From an uncultured Prevotella sp. (GTDB lineage Bacteria; Bacteroidota; Bacteroidia; Bacteroidales; Bacteroidaceae), in NCBI GenBank assembly GCA_900547005.1, contig URER01000001.1:1-64000 (forward strand): a stretch of 64,000 nt of DNA, written 5' to 3'. Below, piece after piece: positions 1 through 7,689 of this stretch. The stretch's first letter is position 1, and every line of letters starts with the position of its first letter. The notes beneath the pieces were generated by a model. It searched no databases. It worked only from the letters and a program-made list of their open reading frames with translations, and was not told where the DNA came from. The position numbers and the translations under genes were made by a program.

Positions 1-7
1 GACTGTA

Positions 8-147
8 GTTCAGACAATACCTTTAGGTATTTGATTCTTCCCTCTTCACTCTTCACTCTTCACTCTTCATTCTTCACTCTTCATTCTTCACTTAATAAAG
101 CATTACCACCCTTATCCCCTCCCCCTTGGGGGAGTCGGAGGGGGCTT
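8..147. repeat. Mosaic low-complexity element (P-type copy 1) with GC-rich tail
   Basis: Non-coding DNA in front of the MFS gene. It has a core with CAGACAATACC-TTTA-GGTATT at about 18-37, a pyrimidine tandem (CTTCACT/CTTCATT units) at 38-90, a second core at 85-104, and a GC-rich hairpin tail (CCCCCTTGGGGGAG and GGAGGGGGCTT) at 117-147. Both cores recur in the same order, on the other strand, at 19485-19560. The second core matches 19485-19504 in 18 of 20 positions. P-type is a label used only in this answer. Confidence 0.75.
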
Positions 148-170
148 AATAACAATAAAATCTTAAAACA

Positions 171-1472
171 ATGAAACAAAGACCTGATCTAAGTTTTTGG
201 AAACTGTGGAATCTCAGTTTTGGCTTCTTCGGCGTACAAATCGCATACGCCCTCCAAAGCGCAAACATCTCGCGCATCTTCGCCACACTCGGCGCAGACC
301 CTCACAACCTCAGTTATTTCTGGATTCTCCCACCACTGATGGGAATCATCGTGCAGCCAATAGTCGGCTCCCTGTCCGACAAGACGTGGTGCCGCTTCGG
401 CCGACGCATCCCCTATCTTTTTGTAGGCGCAGCCGTAGCCGTACTCGTAATGTGCCTGCTGCCTAATGCCGGCTCGTTCGGCATGGCCGTCAGCACAGCC
501 ATGATATTCGGACTGATAGCCCTGATGTTCCTCGACACGAGCATCAACATGGCCATGCAGCCGTTCAAGATGCTTGTGGGCGACACAGTGAACGAGAAGC
601 AGAAGTCGCTCGCATACGCCATCCAGAGTTTCCTCTGCAACGCAGGCTCGGTCGTAGGCTTCGTGTTCCCGTTCTTCTTCACCTTCATCGGTATCAGCAA
701 CGTAGCTCCGAAAGGTGTCGTACCCGACTCGGTAATCTACTCGTTCTATATCGGCGCGGCGATACTCATCCTCTGCGTAATCTACACCACCGCAAAGGTT
801 AAGGAAATGCCCCCGAAGGAATATGCCGAATATCACGGACTGAAGGAGGACGACAAGGAGGACAAGGCCAACTGGTTCACGCTCTTGCGCAACGCCCCCT
901 CTACATTCTGGAAGGTCGGACTCGTGCAGTTCTTCTGCTGGGCAGGCTTCCTCTATATGTGGACCTACACCACCGGCGCGATTGCCGAGACGTGCTGGCA
1001 CACCACCGACAAGGCTTCTGAGGCATTCCAGGAGGCCGGCAACTGGGTGGGAATACTCTTTGCCGTTCAGGCCGTGGGCAGCGTGCTGTGGGCAGTAGTG
1101 CTTCCGCAGTTCAAGAACACCAAGCTCGCCTACTCCGTGAGTCTCATCCTCGGCGGCATCGGCTTCGCCATTGTTCCGCTGTTCGAGAACCAATACGTGC
1201 AGTTCATCCCATTCCTGCTCATCGGTTGCGGCTGGGCTGCTATGCTCGCCATGCCGTTCACCTTCGTTACCAACGCGCTTGAGGGTTACGGACACATGGG
1301 CGCATATCTCGGACTGTTCAACGGTACGATTTGCATTCCGCAAATTGTGGCAGCTCTCTTGGGTGGAATCATTCTCTCGTTGGTAGGTTCAGCCGAGGCA
1401 AGCATGATGTATGTCGCCGGTGCTTCGCTCATCATTGGAGCCGCCTGCGTAACGGTGATAAAAGAGAGATAA
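171..1472 (+). CDS. MFS sugar transporter (GPH/SLC45-like, probable maltose/maltodextrin importer)
   Basis: A 433-aa polytopic inner-membrane protein with about 12 hydrophobic segments. The loop after the second segment carries the MFS signature D70-KTWCRFGRR, the form typical of the GPH/sucrose-maltose (SLC45-like) branch. A charged central loop (about residues 210-235, EDDKEDKAN) separates the two six-helix halves. Members of this branch in Bacteroidota often sit beside malQ, susB and pulA and are annotated as maltose transporters. The substrate is inferred from the alpha-glucan genes at 4.9-13.8 kb; the two toxin-antitoxin modules between are probably later insertions. The long reading frame on the opposite strand (189-1343) is a shadow. 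Confidence 0.88.
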   Translation: MKQRPDLSFWKLWNLSFGFFGVQIAYALQSANISRIFATLGADPHNLSYFWILPPLMGIIVQPIVGSLSDKTWCRFGRRIPYLFVGAAVAVLVMCLLPNAGSFGMAVSTAMIFGLIALMFLDTSINMAMQPFKMLVGDTVNEKQKSLAYAIQSFLCNAGSVVGFVFPFFFTFIGISNVAPKGVVPDSVIYSFYIGAAILILCVIYTTAKVKEMPPKEYAEYHGLKEDDKEDKANWFTLLRNAPSTFWKVGLVQFFCWAGFLYMWTYTTGAIAETCWHTTDKASEAFQEAGNWVGILFAVQAVGSVLWAVVLPQFKNTKLAYSVSLILGGIGFAIVPLFENQYVQFIPFLLIGCGWAAMLAMPFTFVTNALEGYGHMGAYLGLFNGTICIPQIVAALLGGIILSLVGSAEASMMYVAGASLIIGAACVTVIKER

Positions 1473-1573
1473 GGAGGAAAGGAGTTAAGGGAGTAAGGAG
1501 AAAAGTAGAATACCACAGTAAAGTGGAGCAATAAAAAGCATATATCTTACTCCCTTACTCCTTACTCCCTTAC
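1473..1573. repeat. Mosaic low-complexity palindromic element (P-type copy 2)
   Basis: Immediately after the MFS stop codon. A purine arm of GGAGTTAAGGGAGTAAGGAG type (1473-1502) is mirrored by a pyrimidine arm, TTACTCCCTTACTCCTTACTC, at 1548-1571. The middle reads GAATACCACAGTAAAG and then AAAAGCAT, a degenerate version of the core seen at 36019-36056. It could fold in the transcript and act as a 3' end structure. Confidence 0.6.
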
Positions 1574-1649
1574 AAAATTTACCGCTGAAAAATCGCGAAT
1601 TTTCAAACGAATCTTCTCTTGCGTTCAAAAACGCGAAAATACGGCATTT
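1574..1649 (+). repeat. 76-bp direct repeat, left copy (flanks the AbiE locus)
   Basis: Matches 3436-3511 at 75 of 76 positions; the one difference is in the near-palindrome GAAAAATCGCGAATTTTC. It is the first 76 nt of the ~500-bp element that is complete at 3436-3950 and, more divergent, on the minus strand at 31575-32080. The similarity stops abruptly at 1650. Confidence 0.9.
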
Positions 1650-1652
1650 CGA

Positions 1653-1684
1653 GGCTGTGTCAAAATAGGCACGGCCTTTTTTTT
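1653..1684 (+). terminator. Probable intrinsic terminator
   Basis: Stem GGCTGTG (1653-1659) with CACGGCC (1670-1676), including one G-T wobble, is followed by eight T residues (1677-1684). It lies 0.2 kb after the MFS stop and ahead of the AbiE promoter, so it can isolate the toxin-antitoxin pair from upstream readthrough. The remaining DNA up to 1814 shows nothing recognisable. Confidence 0.6.
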
Positions 1685-1814
1685 GAAGTTACCTTTTCAA
1701 GGGGACTTGGCAAGGGAAGCGGAGATTATGACGGTTTTTATAGATGAATATGTAAAAACATTCCTTATAGTTCAGTTTTGCGCTAAAAAAGTGCGATGGT
1801 AATCATTTTTTGAT

Positions 1815-1822
1815 TACCTTTG
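1815..1822 (+). promoter_or_regulatory. Bacteroidota -7 box for the AbiE operon
   Basis: TACCTTTG matches TAnnTTTG. No good TTG -33 element was found 19-21 nt upstream. A TTG codon at 1810 could extend the reading frame by ten codons, but it would begin inside this box, so ATG 1840 is the better start. Confidence 0.6.
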
Positions 1823-1839
1823 CACCAAAACCGCTCACA

Positions 1840-2643
1840 ATGACAATAAGAGAATGGATACGAGATAGGGAAATAAGCGGATTTCCAACTTTTTCTGTTG
1901 AGAATATAAGATATATATTCCCAAACTATTCGGAACAAGTCATAAGAAATGAATTATTCCGTCTATCGACCCAGGGTATAATTTATCCCGTGTATAAGGG
2001 ATTTTATGTAATTATCCCTCCTCAATATGCAGCCAAAAAGAAGACGCCTCCTATCTATTATATAGATCAACTGATGGTTCATTTGAATAAACCATACTAT
2101 ATCAGTTTACTGAATGCTGCCGAAATCTTAGGGGCGGCCCACCAACGGCCACAAAAATTTTCTGTCATGACGGTATTTCCAAAAGCAACAGTATCACCAT
2201 CAAAGAATAATGTTCTTACTTGGGTGTACCGTAAAAATATTCCAACTGATTTTTTATTGTCTAAAAATTCAGAAACAGGCGTTATATATTATTCCAATAC
2301 AGAATTGACAGCTATTGACTTGGTGCAATATGAGCAATATATCGGTGGGCTTTCAAGGGCTGCCACCATATTAGAGGAGTTGTCTGAGAATTTGAATTTT
2401 AATGGGGCATCCAAGACTTTGTTCAACTATACCTCAATTGCAACCATCCAACGATTGGGTTATATTTTAGATGAGATATTGGAACAAAGAGAAATTGCAG
2501 ACGAATTATATGCAGAACTGCTATTGTATGCCAAACGCTTTAGATATATTTCCCTCAGCACACATAAATCTGATGAGAATGCAGAAAAAAATACGCGTTG
2601 GAAAGTTAATATAAATACGAAAATAGAAACAGACGAAATATGA
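1840..2643 (+). CDS. abiEi: Type IV toxin-antitoxin system, AbiEi-family antitoxin
   Basis: 267 aa. An N-terminal winged-helix region (about 1-60: TIREWIRDREISGFPTF, then YSEQVIRNELFRL) is followed by the AbiEi-type domain with KGFYVIIPPQY and LNKPYYISLLNAAEILGA. Members of this family bind DNA, repress their own operon and neutralise the partner nucleotidyltransferase. The gene overlaps the next one by 4 nt (ATGA at 2640), the usual layout of an AbiE pair. Composition is more AT-rich than the neighbouring sugar genes and the locus lies between 76-bp direct repeats, both consistent with acquisition. Start chosen at ATG 1840. Confidence 0.85.
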   Translation: MTIREWIRDREISGFPTFSVENIRYIFPNYSEQVIRNELFRLSTQGIIYPVYKGFYVIIPPQYAAKKKTPPIYYIDQLMVHLNKPYYISLLNAAEILGAAHQRPQKFSVMTVFPKATVSPSKNNVLTWVYRKNIPTDFLLSKNSETGVIYYSNTELTAIDLVQYEQYIGGLSRAATILEELSENLNFNGASKTLFNYTSIATIQRLGYILDEILEQREIADELYAELLLYAKRFRYISLSTHKSDENAEKNTRWKVNINTKIETDEI

Positions 2644-3434
2644 TAAACAGAGCAGCTATTACCCAATGGAATAAGATAGTTCCATGGACAGACAATGCGC
2701 AAGTAGAGCAAGACCTAATTATTTCTCGTGCTTTGGTCGCTATTTTCCGTGATGAATTTCTTGCCTCACAGTTGGCATTCAGGGGAGGAACAGCACTACA
2801 TAAGTTATATCTGTCACCACAACCCAGATATAGTGAGGATATTGATTTGGTACAAATCACAGCGGGGCCGATAAAACCAATCATGTTCAGACTTGGTGAA
2901 GTATTAAGTTTTATGCCGGATAGGGTTACAAAACAAAAACGATATAACAACACAATGTTGTTTCGTATGGAATCTGAAATACCACCGACAGTCCCTTTGC
3001 GTTTAAAGATTGAGATAAATTGTTTTGAACATTTCAATGAATTAGGACTGGTTAAAGTTCCATTTGAGATGGAAAACAGTTGGTTTTCCGGGAAATGCGA
3101 GATTACCACATATCGTTTGAATGAATTATTGGGAACAAAGCTACGAGCATTGTATCAGCGAAAAAAAGGACGCGATCTTTTTGACTTGTATGTCGCTTTA
3201 TCAGAAGCACCTGTAAATATTGACGAAATTTTACGCTGCTATAATCGTTATATGTCGTTTGTTGTACAACAACCACCTACCTACAAGCAGTTCATCAACA
3301 ATATGGAAGAAAAAATGTCAGATCCTGATTTCTTGGGTGACACTCAAAATCTTATTCGTCCGGACAAAGAATTTAATCCACAATTGGGATATGAACTTAT
3401 TTTGGAAAAATTGATTGAACGTATGCGAAAATAG
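2640..3434 (+). CDS. abiEii: AbiEii/AbiGii-family nucleotidyltransferase toxin
   Basis: 264 aa. It shows the hallmarks of the AbiEii fold: F-R-GG-T-A-L-H-K at 47-55, SEDIDL at 65-70 (metal-binding acidic pair of DNA polymerase beta-type nucleotidyltransferases), and the conserved C-terminal helix TKLRALYQRKKGRDLFD at about 166-182. AbiEii enzymes transfer nucleotides to cellular targets such as tRNA and are bacteriostatic; several AbiE pairs act in phage abortive infection. All key motifs are intact, so the toxin is probably active. It is translationally coupled to the antitoxin by the ATGA overlap. Confidence 0.87.
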   Translation: MINRAAITQWNKIVPWTDNAQVEQDLIISRALVAIFRDEFLASQLAFRGGTALHKLYLSPQPRYSEDIDLVQITAGPIKPIMFRLGEVLSFMPDRVTKQKRYNNTMLFRMESEIPPTVPLRLKIEINCFEHFNELGLVKVPFEMENSWFSGKCEITTYRLNELLGTKLRALYQRKKGRDLFDLYVALSEAPVNIDEILRCYNRYMSFVVQQPPTYKQFINNMEEKMSDPDFLGDTQNLIRPDKEFNPQLGYELILEKLIERMRK

Positions 3435-3435
3435 A

Positions 3436-3950
3436 AAAATTTACCGCTGAAAATTCGCGAATTTTCAAACGAATCTTCTCTTGCGTTCAAAAACGCGAAA
3501 ATACGGCATTTTACGACATTTTGGGATAAGTCTTTGATAATCAAGGGCTTATCCCTTTTTCTTTTATTTTTACCCGTTTTAGAACGCGTTTTTGACCCCG
3601 TTACATTGCAACGGAGGCTCCGTTAGACGCCAACGGAGCCACTTTTGGGCTTCAAAACCTATCCCGTTGCACTCCAAAACGGCCTAAAATGGACTCTAAA
3701 AGTGCCACTTTTGAAAGCTAACAAACGTTAAATCGGATGAAAACTGCATTTTTCTGTGTTTTCAGAGACATCAATTTTTGCAGAAAAACGACCCGATTTT
3801 TCTGCAACGGAGGCACTTTTGGAATTTTGAGTTACGAATTTTGAGCTTTGAGTTGAGATTTTTAAGGTCGGAAAACAGTCGGAAATGAGTAACGAGGCCA
3901 TTATTTAACGTTCGTTAGTACGAAAGAATCGATTTTCGATTGTAAAGATT
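3436..3950 (+). repeat. ~500-bp structured non-coding element, copy A
   Basis: Fills most of the gene-free gap 3435-4027. It starts 2 nt after the abiEii stop. In order it has a perfect 18-bp palindrome GAAAATTCGCGAATTTTC (3449-3466); a 33-bp hairpin with T-tract (3523-3565); CAACGGAGGCTCCGTTAG followed by CCAACGGAGCCACTTTTGG (3609-3650); CTAAAAGTGCCACTTTTG (about 3697-3714); GAGTTACGAATTTTGAG; and GTAACGAGGCC leading into TTTAACGTTCGTTAG. The same series occurs on the minus strand at 31575-32080, judged by eye to be roughly three-quarters identical. No reading frame is conserved across it. Confidence 0.85.
3523..3565 (+). terminator. Long hairpin with T-tract inside element A
   Basis: Arms GGGATAAGTC (3523-3532) and GGCTTATCCC (3546-3555) pair over 10 bp with one wobble; the inner TTTGAT-A-ATCAAG extends the stem. 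TTTTTCTTTT follows. The equivalent hairpin in copy B (31963-31995, minus strand) keeps pairing with substitutions at two stem positions, which fits selection on an RNA structure. It probably terminates abiEii transcription. Confidence 0.75.
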
Positions 3951-4027
3951 TCAGAAAATAAAACTTACGATTATGGATAAAAAAAGTTCCTTTTTTGTTT
4001 GTACGGCGGCAATTTATAGAAGCCTCC

Positions 4028-4333
4028 TTAATATATAGGCTTTACGACTTCAACCCTCATTCCCAAAGCGTTGATAATGCGATAGAACGCACCAACACTT
4101 GGCACTACCAAACCATTTTCGACTTTCGATATGTATGATTTGGTTGAGTTGATGCGTTTTGCCAATTCCGCTTGTGTAATCTTTGCCTCCTTACGGGCAT
4201 CAAGAAGTATCTGACCGGAATAGAATGACAGCGCATCCTCCTCGGATTTTATGCGTTCCGGCGTTCCTTCCTTGCCGAATTTTTGGTCAAGAACGAGGTC
4301 GTAGTCAACGATTTGATGATTGTTTGTCTGCAT
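4028..4333 (-). CDS. HigA-like XRE-family antitoxin
   Basis: 101 aa. The C-terminal half (about 42-96) is a Cro/CI-type helix-turn-helix: ITQAELAKRINSTKSYISK, then VENGLVVPSVGAFYRII. The N-terminal ~40 residues are probably the toxin-binding tail. It lies downstream of the toxin gene and overlaps it by 29 nt (4305-4333), which gives the toxin-first order typical of HigBA modules. Such antitoxins usually bind the operon promoter, here 4651-4682. Confidence 0.87.
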   Translation of the reverse strand: MQTNNHQIVDYDLVLDQKFGKEGTPERIKSEEDALSFYSGQILLDARKEAKITQAELAKRINSTKSYISKVENGLVVPSVGAFYRIINALGMRVEVVKPIY

Positions 4334-4646
4334 AATATGCCTCCTTTATTTTAAGTGCTTTATCTATTTCTGTTAACGGTGTCTTTTGACTTTTCTTCTG
4401 AAAACCATTAAACAGTACAATTATTTTACCTTCGTCGAATATAAAAAACACACGAAAGATGTTTCCACCGTATTCGGTGCGCAACTCATATATACCATCT
4501 CGGATATGTTTGACGAACTTCTTGGGAAGTCGGTCCTGAGTCTTGAGCAAGAGAAGTCCGTATTGTATTTTCTCCTGCTCTTTCTCTTTCAGGCTGCTCA
4601 TGAATGCTTCAAAATAGCCGCCGTATGTCAATATTCGTCGTTTCAT
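4305..4646 (-). CDS. HigB/RelE-superfamily toxin (Gp49-like)
   Basis: 113 aa from the start chosen. The central part reads IYELRTEYGGNIFRVFFI, then KIIVLFNGFQKKSQKTP and a helix with EIDKALKIKEAY, the pattern of phage-derived Gp49-like/HigB mRNA interferases. These act at the ribosome and cleave mRNA. An upstream ATG at 4673 would add nine residues (MGNFLYICT), but it lies within the promoter spacer, so ATG at 4646 (MKRRILTYGG) is preferred. This start is only 4 nt from the -7 box, so the message is probably leaderless or nearly so. Confidence 0.85.
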   Translation of the reverse strand: MKRRILTYGGYFEAFMSSLKEKEQEKIQYGLLLLKTQDRLPKKFVKHIRDGIYELRTEYGGNIFRVFFIFDEGKIIVLFNGFQKKSQKTPLTEIDKALKIKEAYYADKQSSNR

Positions 4647-4650
4647 GGTG

Positions 4651-4682
4651 CAAATGTATAAAAAGTTTCCCAATATGACAAC
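4651..4682 (-). promoter_or_regulatory. Promoter of the HigBA module
   Basis: On the minus strand: GTTG (4682-4679), a 20-nt spacer, then TACATTTG (4658-4651), a full match to the Bacteroidota consensus. Four nucleotides (CACC) separate the box from the toxin ATG. Confidence 0.8.
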
Positions 4683-4752
4683 TTTTCCAGAAAGTAATTT
4701 TACATCAAAACCAAACAGCGAAGCGACCTTAAACCCTCAAAGCCTTGCAGTC

Positions 4753-4768
4753 GTGCAATCGATTGCAC
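4753..4768. promoter_or_regulatory. LacI-family-type operator palindrome upstream of malQ
   Basis: GTGCAATCGATTGCAC is a perfect 16-bp palindrome with the central CG step typical of LacI/GalR-family operators. It lies 93 nt before the malQ ATG and just upstream of a T-rich stretch ending TTTG (4795-4798) and a weak -7-like TATTTTG (4816-4822). No LacI-family gene is in the window, so the regulator, for example a MalR-like protein, would be encoded elsewhere. Confidence 0.6.
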
Positions 4769-4860
4769 TACAACAGATAAAAAAATACGTTTTTTTTGAA
4801 TACCGCATAATTAGATATTTTGTAATTTTATACCCTAAAATCAAAACAAAGCTAAAACTT

Positions 4861-7689
4861 ATGGTATTTATATTTAAGATAGAATATAATACTGTTTATG
4901 GACAGGACCTGGTTCTGAACATTATAGACAGGAATGGTAATGGAGACAAAACCGTTTCCGAGTATAGGATGCGTACCTACGACGGTTTCCACTGGGAATG
5001 CGAAGTGAACTGTGCCCTCAAGACAGGAACAACCATAGAGTATTATTATACAGTGGTTCGTGGTGACGTGTGCGAGCGCAGGGAATGGAACGTGATAAAC
5101 CACCAACTCGAGCTGTGCGCATCAAAAGCAATGCGCTATGTGGTCTATGACCATTGGTTCGACATTCCGGATGATGCCTACCTCTACACATCGGCCATCA
5201 CAGACTGCATCGTGGGCAACGAAATTGAGAGGCCGGAAAGCAGCAACTACAGCAAGACCGTGCGCCTGAAAGTGCGCGCTCCGCAACTGCGCAAGGGCGA
5301 GAAGCTCGTCATAGCAGGCAGCGAGCCTTGCATGGGCGAGTGGGACATTGCCTCGGCACTGCACATGAAGCAGCACAGCATCAACGAGTGGATAGTTGAC
5401 ATCGACGCAACGCGCTTCGTCTCAGACACGATAGAGTTCAAGTTCGCAGCCATCAGCAACCGCAACGGCGGAGAGGTGCGCTGGGAATCGAGCGACAACC
5501 GCACTGTTGAGCTGGTGAACGTGGCCGACGGCGAGGTCGTTGTCTATGACCTTGCACAGGCTTATTTCGGCAGCAACAACCTGAAATGTGCCGGAACGCT
5601 CGTGCCGGTGTTCTCGCTCCGCTCTGCAACGAGTTTCGGAGTGGGCGACTTCGGCGACCTGAAGAAGATGATAGACTGGGTGGCCTGCGTGCGCCAGCGC
5701 GTGCTCCAGATTCTGCCTATCAACGACACGACGACCACACACACATGGACCGACTCCTATCCCTACTCTTGTATCAGCATCTTCGCCCTGCATCCGCAGT
5801 ATGCCGACCTCTCGGCGCTGCCGCAAATCAAGGACGAGTCGCTGAGAAACGAGATGGAGGAACTGCGCAAGGAACTGAACGCACTGCCGCAAATAGACTA
5901 CGAACGCGTGAACGACGCTAAAATCAGCTACCTGCGCATCATCTTCGAACAAGAGGGTGCGGCCATGATGGCAACGGACGAATACCGCAAATTCTTCGAG
6001 GAGAACGAAGAATGGCTCGTACCATACGCACGCTACTGCAACCTGCGCGACACCAACGGAACGGCCGATTTCAGCAAATGGGAAGGCCATACCACATGGG
6101 ACGAGCAGGAACGCAAGGCTCTCACATCGAGCCGGACAAAGCTATATAAAGAAGTAGCATTCTACTACTTCGTGCAGTATGTCCTCGCACGTCAGTTGAA
6201 GGATGCCCACGACTATGCCCGCGCACACCACGTGATTCTGAAAGGCGACATTCCTATCGGCGTGAACCGCTACGGATGCGACGTGTGGAGCGAGCCGCGC
6301 TACTTCAACCTGAACGGCCAGGCAGGTGCTCCGCCCGATGATTTCTCCGTGAACGGACAGAACTGGGGCTTCCCGACATACAACTGGGACGAGATGATAA
6401 AGGATGGTTGCGCATGGTGGGTGCGCCGCTTCTCGAATATGGCGAAGTATTTCGATGCTTACCGCATAGACCACGTATTGGGATTCTTCCGCATTTGGGA
6501 AATTCCTATCCATTCGGTACACGGTCTTCTCGGTCAGTTCTCGCCGGCACTTGGTATGTCGCGCGACGAGATTGAGGGCTACGGACTGCACTGGCAGGAG
6601 GAGCTTTTCACCGAACCGTTCATCACTGACTGGGTGCTCGACCGTATGTTCGGCGAGCAGGCAGGATACGTCCGCAACACATTCTTAGAGCATAAGCACG
6701 ATGGTTTCTATCGCATAAAGCCCGAATACGACACACAACGCAAGGTGGAGGCATGGTTCTTAAATGAAGAATTAAGAATTAAGAATGAAGAATCCAATGG
6801 AAACGAAGAACGAAGAACGAAGAACGAAGAATCAAATACCAACATGGAATCCAATGAATCTACAGGGCTATTGGATTCTTCACTCTTCACTCATCATTCT
6901 TCATTAGAAGATTTGCAAAATCTTCGAGACGGTCTCTATGCCCTTATCAGCGACGTGCTCTTCGTGCGCGACAACAGGAACGCCGACCTGTTCCACCCGA
7001 GAATTTCCGTTCAGTTCGACTTCATCTACGAAAGCCTGTACGACAGCGACAAGGCTATATTCAACCGTCTGTATAACGACTACTTCTATCGCCGCAACAC
7101 CCAGTTCTGGTATTTTGAGGCTATGAAGAAGTTGCCGCGTCTGGTCGACGCCACACGTATGCTCGTATGTGCCGAGGACTTGGGTATGGTGCCCGACTGC
7201 GTGGCTTGGGTAATGAACGAGCTGCGCATCCTGAGCCTTGAGCTTCAGTCTATGCCAAAAGACCCGACGGTGCGCTTCGCCCATCTGTCGCGCAATCCAT
7301 ACCGTTCTGTCTGCACCATATCGAGCCACGATATGCCTACGCTCCGCCAGTGGTGGGACGAGGACTGGGGCCGCACGCAGGACTATTACAACTCAATGCT
7401 CTATCGTGGCGATGCCGCTCCACATCCACTGCCGGGCTGGTTGGCACGCGACATCATATCACGGCATCTCACAAGTCCGTCGATGCTGTGCATCCTGAGC
7501 ATTCAGGACTGGCTCGCCATTGACGAGAGCCTGCGCCTTGCCAACGCAGACGCAGAGCGCATCAACATTCCGGCCAACCCGAAACATTACTGGCGTTACC
7601 GTATGCACGTGAGCATTGAGGAACTGATGGCAAACAATTCTTTCAATGAAAATATCAAGGAACTGATTTCACAAAGTGGTAGAAAATGA
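4861..7689 (+). CDS. malQ: 4-alpha-glucanotransferase, GH77 with two N-terminal CBM20 domains
   Basis: 942 aa, cytoplasmic (no signal peptide). Two starch-binding CBM20-like domains (about 1-110 and 135-230) precede a GH77 catalytic domain beginning near 243 (VPVFSLRSATSFGVGDF), the plant DPE2-like layout. Catalytic residues: D537 in YRIDHVLGFF (nucleophile), E772 in CAEDLGMVP (acid/base), D824 in SSHDMP. It transfers glucan units between maltodextrins. The frame is open back to 4645, but that region holds the toxin promoter and the operator, so ATG 4861 (MVFIFKIEYN) is chosen. Residues ~633-683 are an in-frame insertion of intergenic-type palindromic repeat. susB overlaps by 4 nt. Confidence 0.93.
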   Translation: MVFIFKIEYNTVYGQDLVLNIIDRNGNGDKTVSEYRMRTYDGFHWECEVNCALKTGTTIEYYYTVVRGDVCERREWNVINHQLELCASKAMRYVVYDHWFDIPDDAYLYTSAITDCIVGNEIERPESSNYSKTVRLKVRAPQLRKGEKLVIAGSEPCMGEWDIASALHMKQHSINEWIVDIDATRFVSDTIEFKFAAISNRNGGEVRWESSDNRTVELVNVADGEVVVYDLAQAYFGSNNLKCAGTLVPVFSLRSATSFGVGDFGDLKKMIDWVACVRQRVLQILPINDTTTTHTWTDSYPYSCISIFALHPQYADLSALPQIKDESLRNEMEELRKELNALPQIDYERVNDAKISYLRIIFEQEGAAMMATDEYRKFFEENEEWLVPYARYCNLRDTNGTADFSKWEGHTTWDEQERKALTSSRTKLYKEVAFYYFVQYVLARQLKDAHDYARAHHVILKGDIPIGVNRYGCDVWSEPRYFNLNGQAGAPPDDFSVNGQNWGFPTYNWDEMIKDGCAWWVRRFSNMAKYFDAYRIDHVLGFFRIWEIPIHSVHGLLGQFSPALGMSRDEIEGYGLHWQEELFTEPFITDWVLDRMFGEQAGYVRNTFLEHKHDGFYRIKPEYDTQRKVEAWFLNEELRIKNEESNGNEERRTKNEESNTNMESNESTGLLDSSLFTHHSSLEDLQNLRDGLYALISDVLFVRDNRNADLFHPRISVQFDFIYESLYDSDKAIFNRLYNDYFYRRNTQFWYFEAMKKLPRLVDATRMLVCAEDLGMVPDCVAWVMNELRILSLELQSMPKDPTVRFAHLSRNPYRSVCTISSHDMPTLRQWWDEDWGRTQDYYNSMLYRGDAAPHPLPGWLARDIISRHLTSPSMLCILSIQDWLAIDESLRLANADAERINIPANPKHYWRYRMHVSIEELMANNSFNENIKELISQSGRK
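6757..6910. repeat. P-type element inserted in frame inside malQ
   Basis: Purine-rich GAAGAAT/GAACGAA tandem at 6763-6832 and pyrimidine-rich TTCACTC tandem at 6876-6905. AATGAAGAAT (6763-6772) is complementary to ATTCTTCATT (6896-6905), and 13 of 14 bases of 6785-6798 pair with 6870-6883, so the whole insert is a palindrome. The 15-mer GAAGAATCAAATACC (6826-6840) recurs exactly in the intergenic element at 19521-19535. The encoded peptide is low-complexity (NEERRTKNEESN) and interrupts the GH77 domain between nucleophile and acid/base. Confidence 0.85.

Noticed and set aside
189..1343. 384-codon minus-strand reading frame opposite the MFS gene
   Set aside because: No recognisable domain, very His/Glu/Arg-rich translation typical of an antisense shadow; the plus-strand frame has clear MFS motifs.
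1650..1700. Insertion-sequence end suggested by GAGGCTGTGTCAAAAT
   Set aside because: No transposase or matching inverted end nearby; the segment is explained by a terminator hairpin.
3435..4027. A small protein gene in the gap after abiEii
   Set aside because: Short frames exist but none is conserved in the homologous copy at 31.6-32.1 kb, so the region is non-coding.
4645..4860. 72-residue N-terminal extension of MalQ
   Set aside because: It would cover the HigBA promoter and the LacI-type operator, and the peptide is unlike CBM20; ATG 4861 fits the family.
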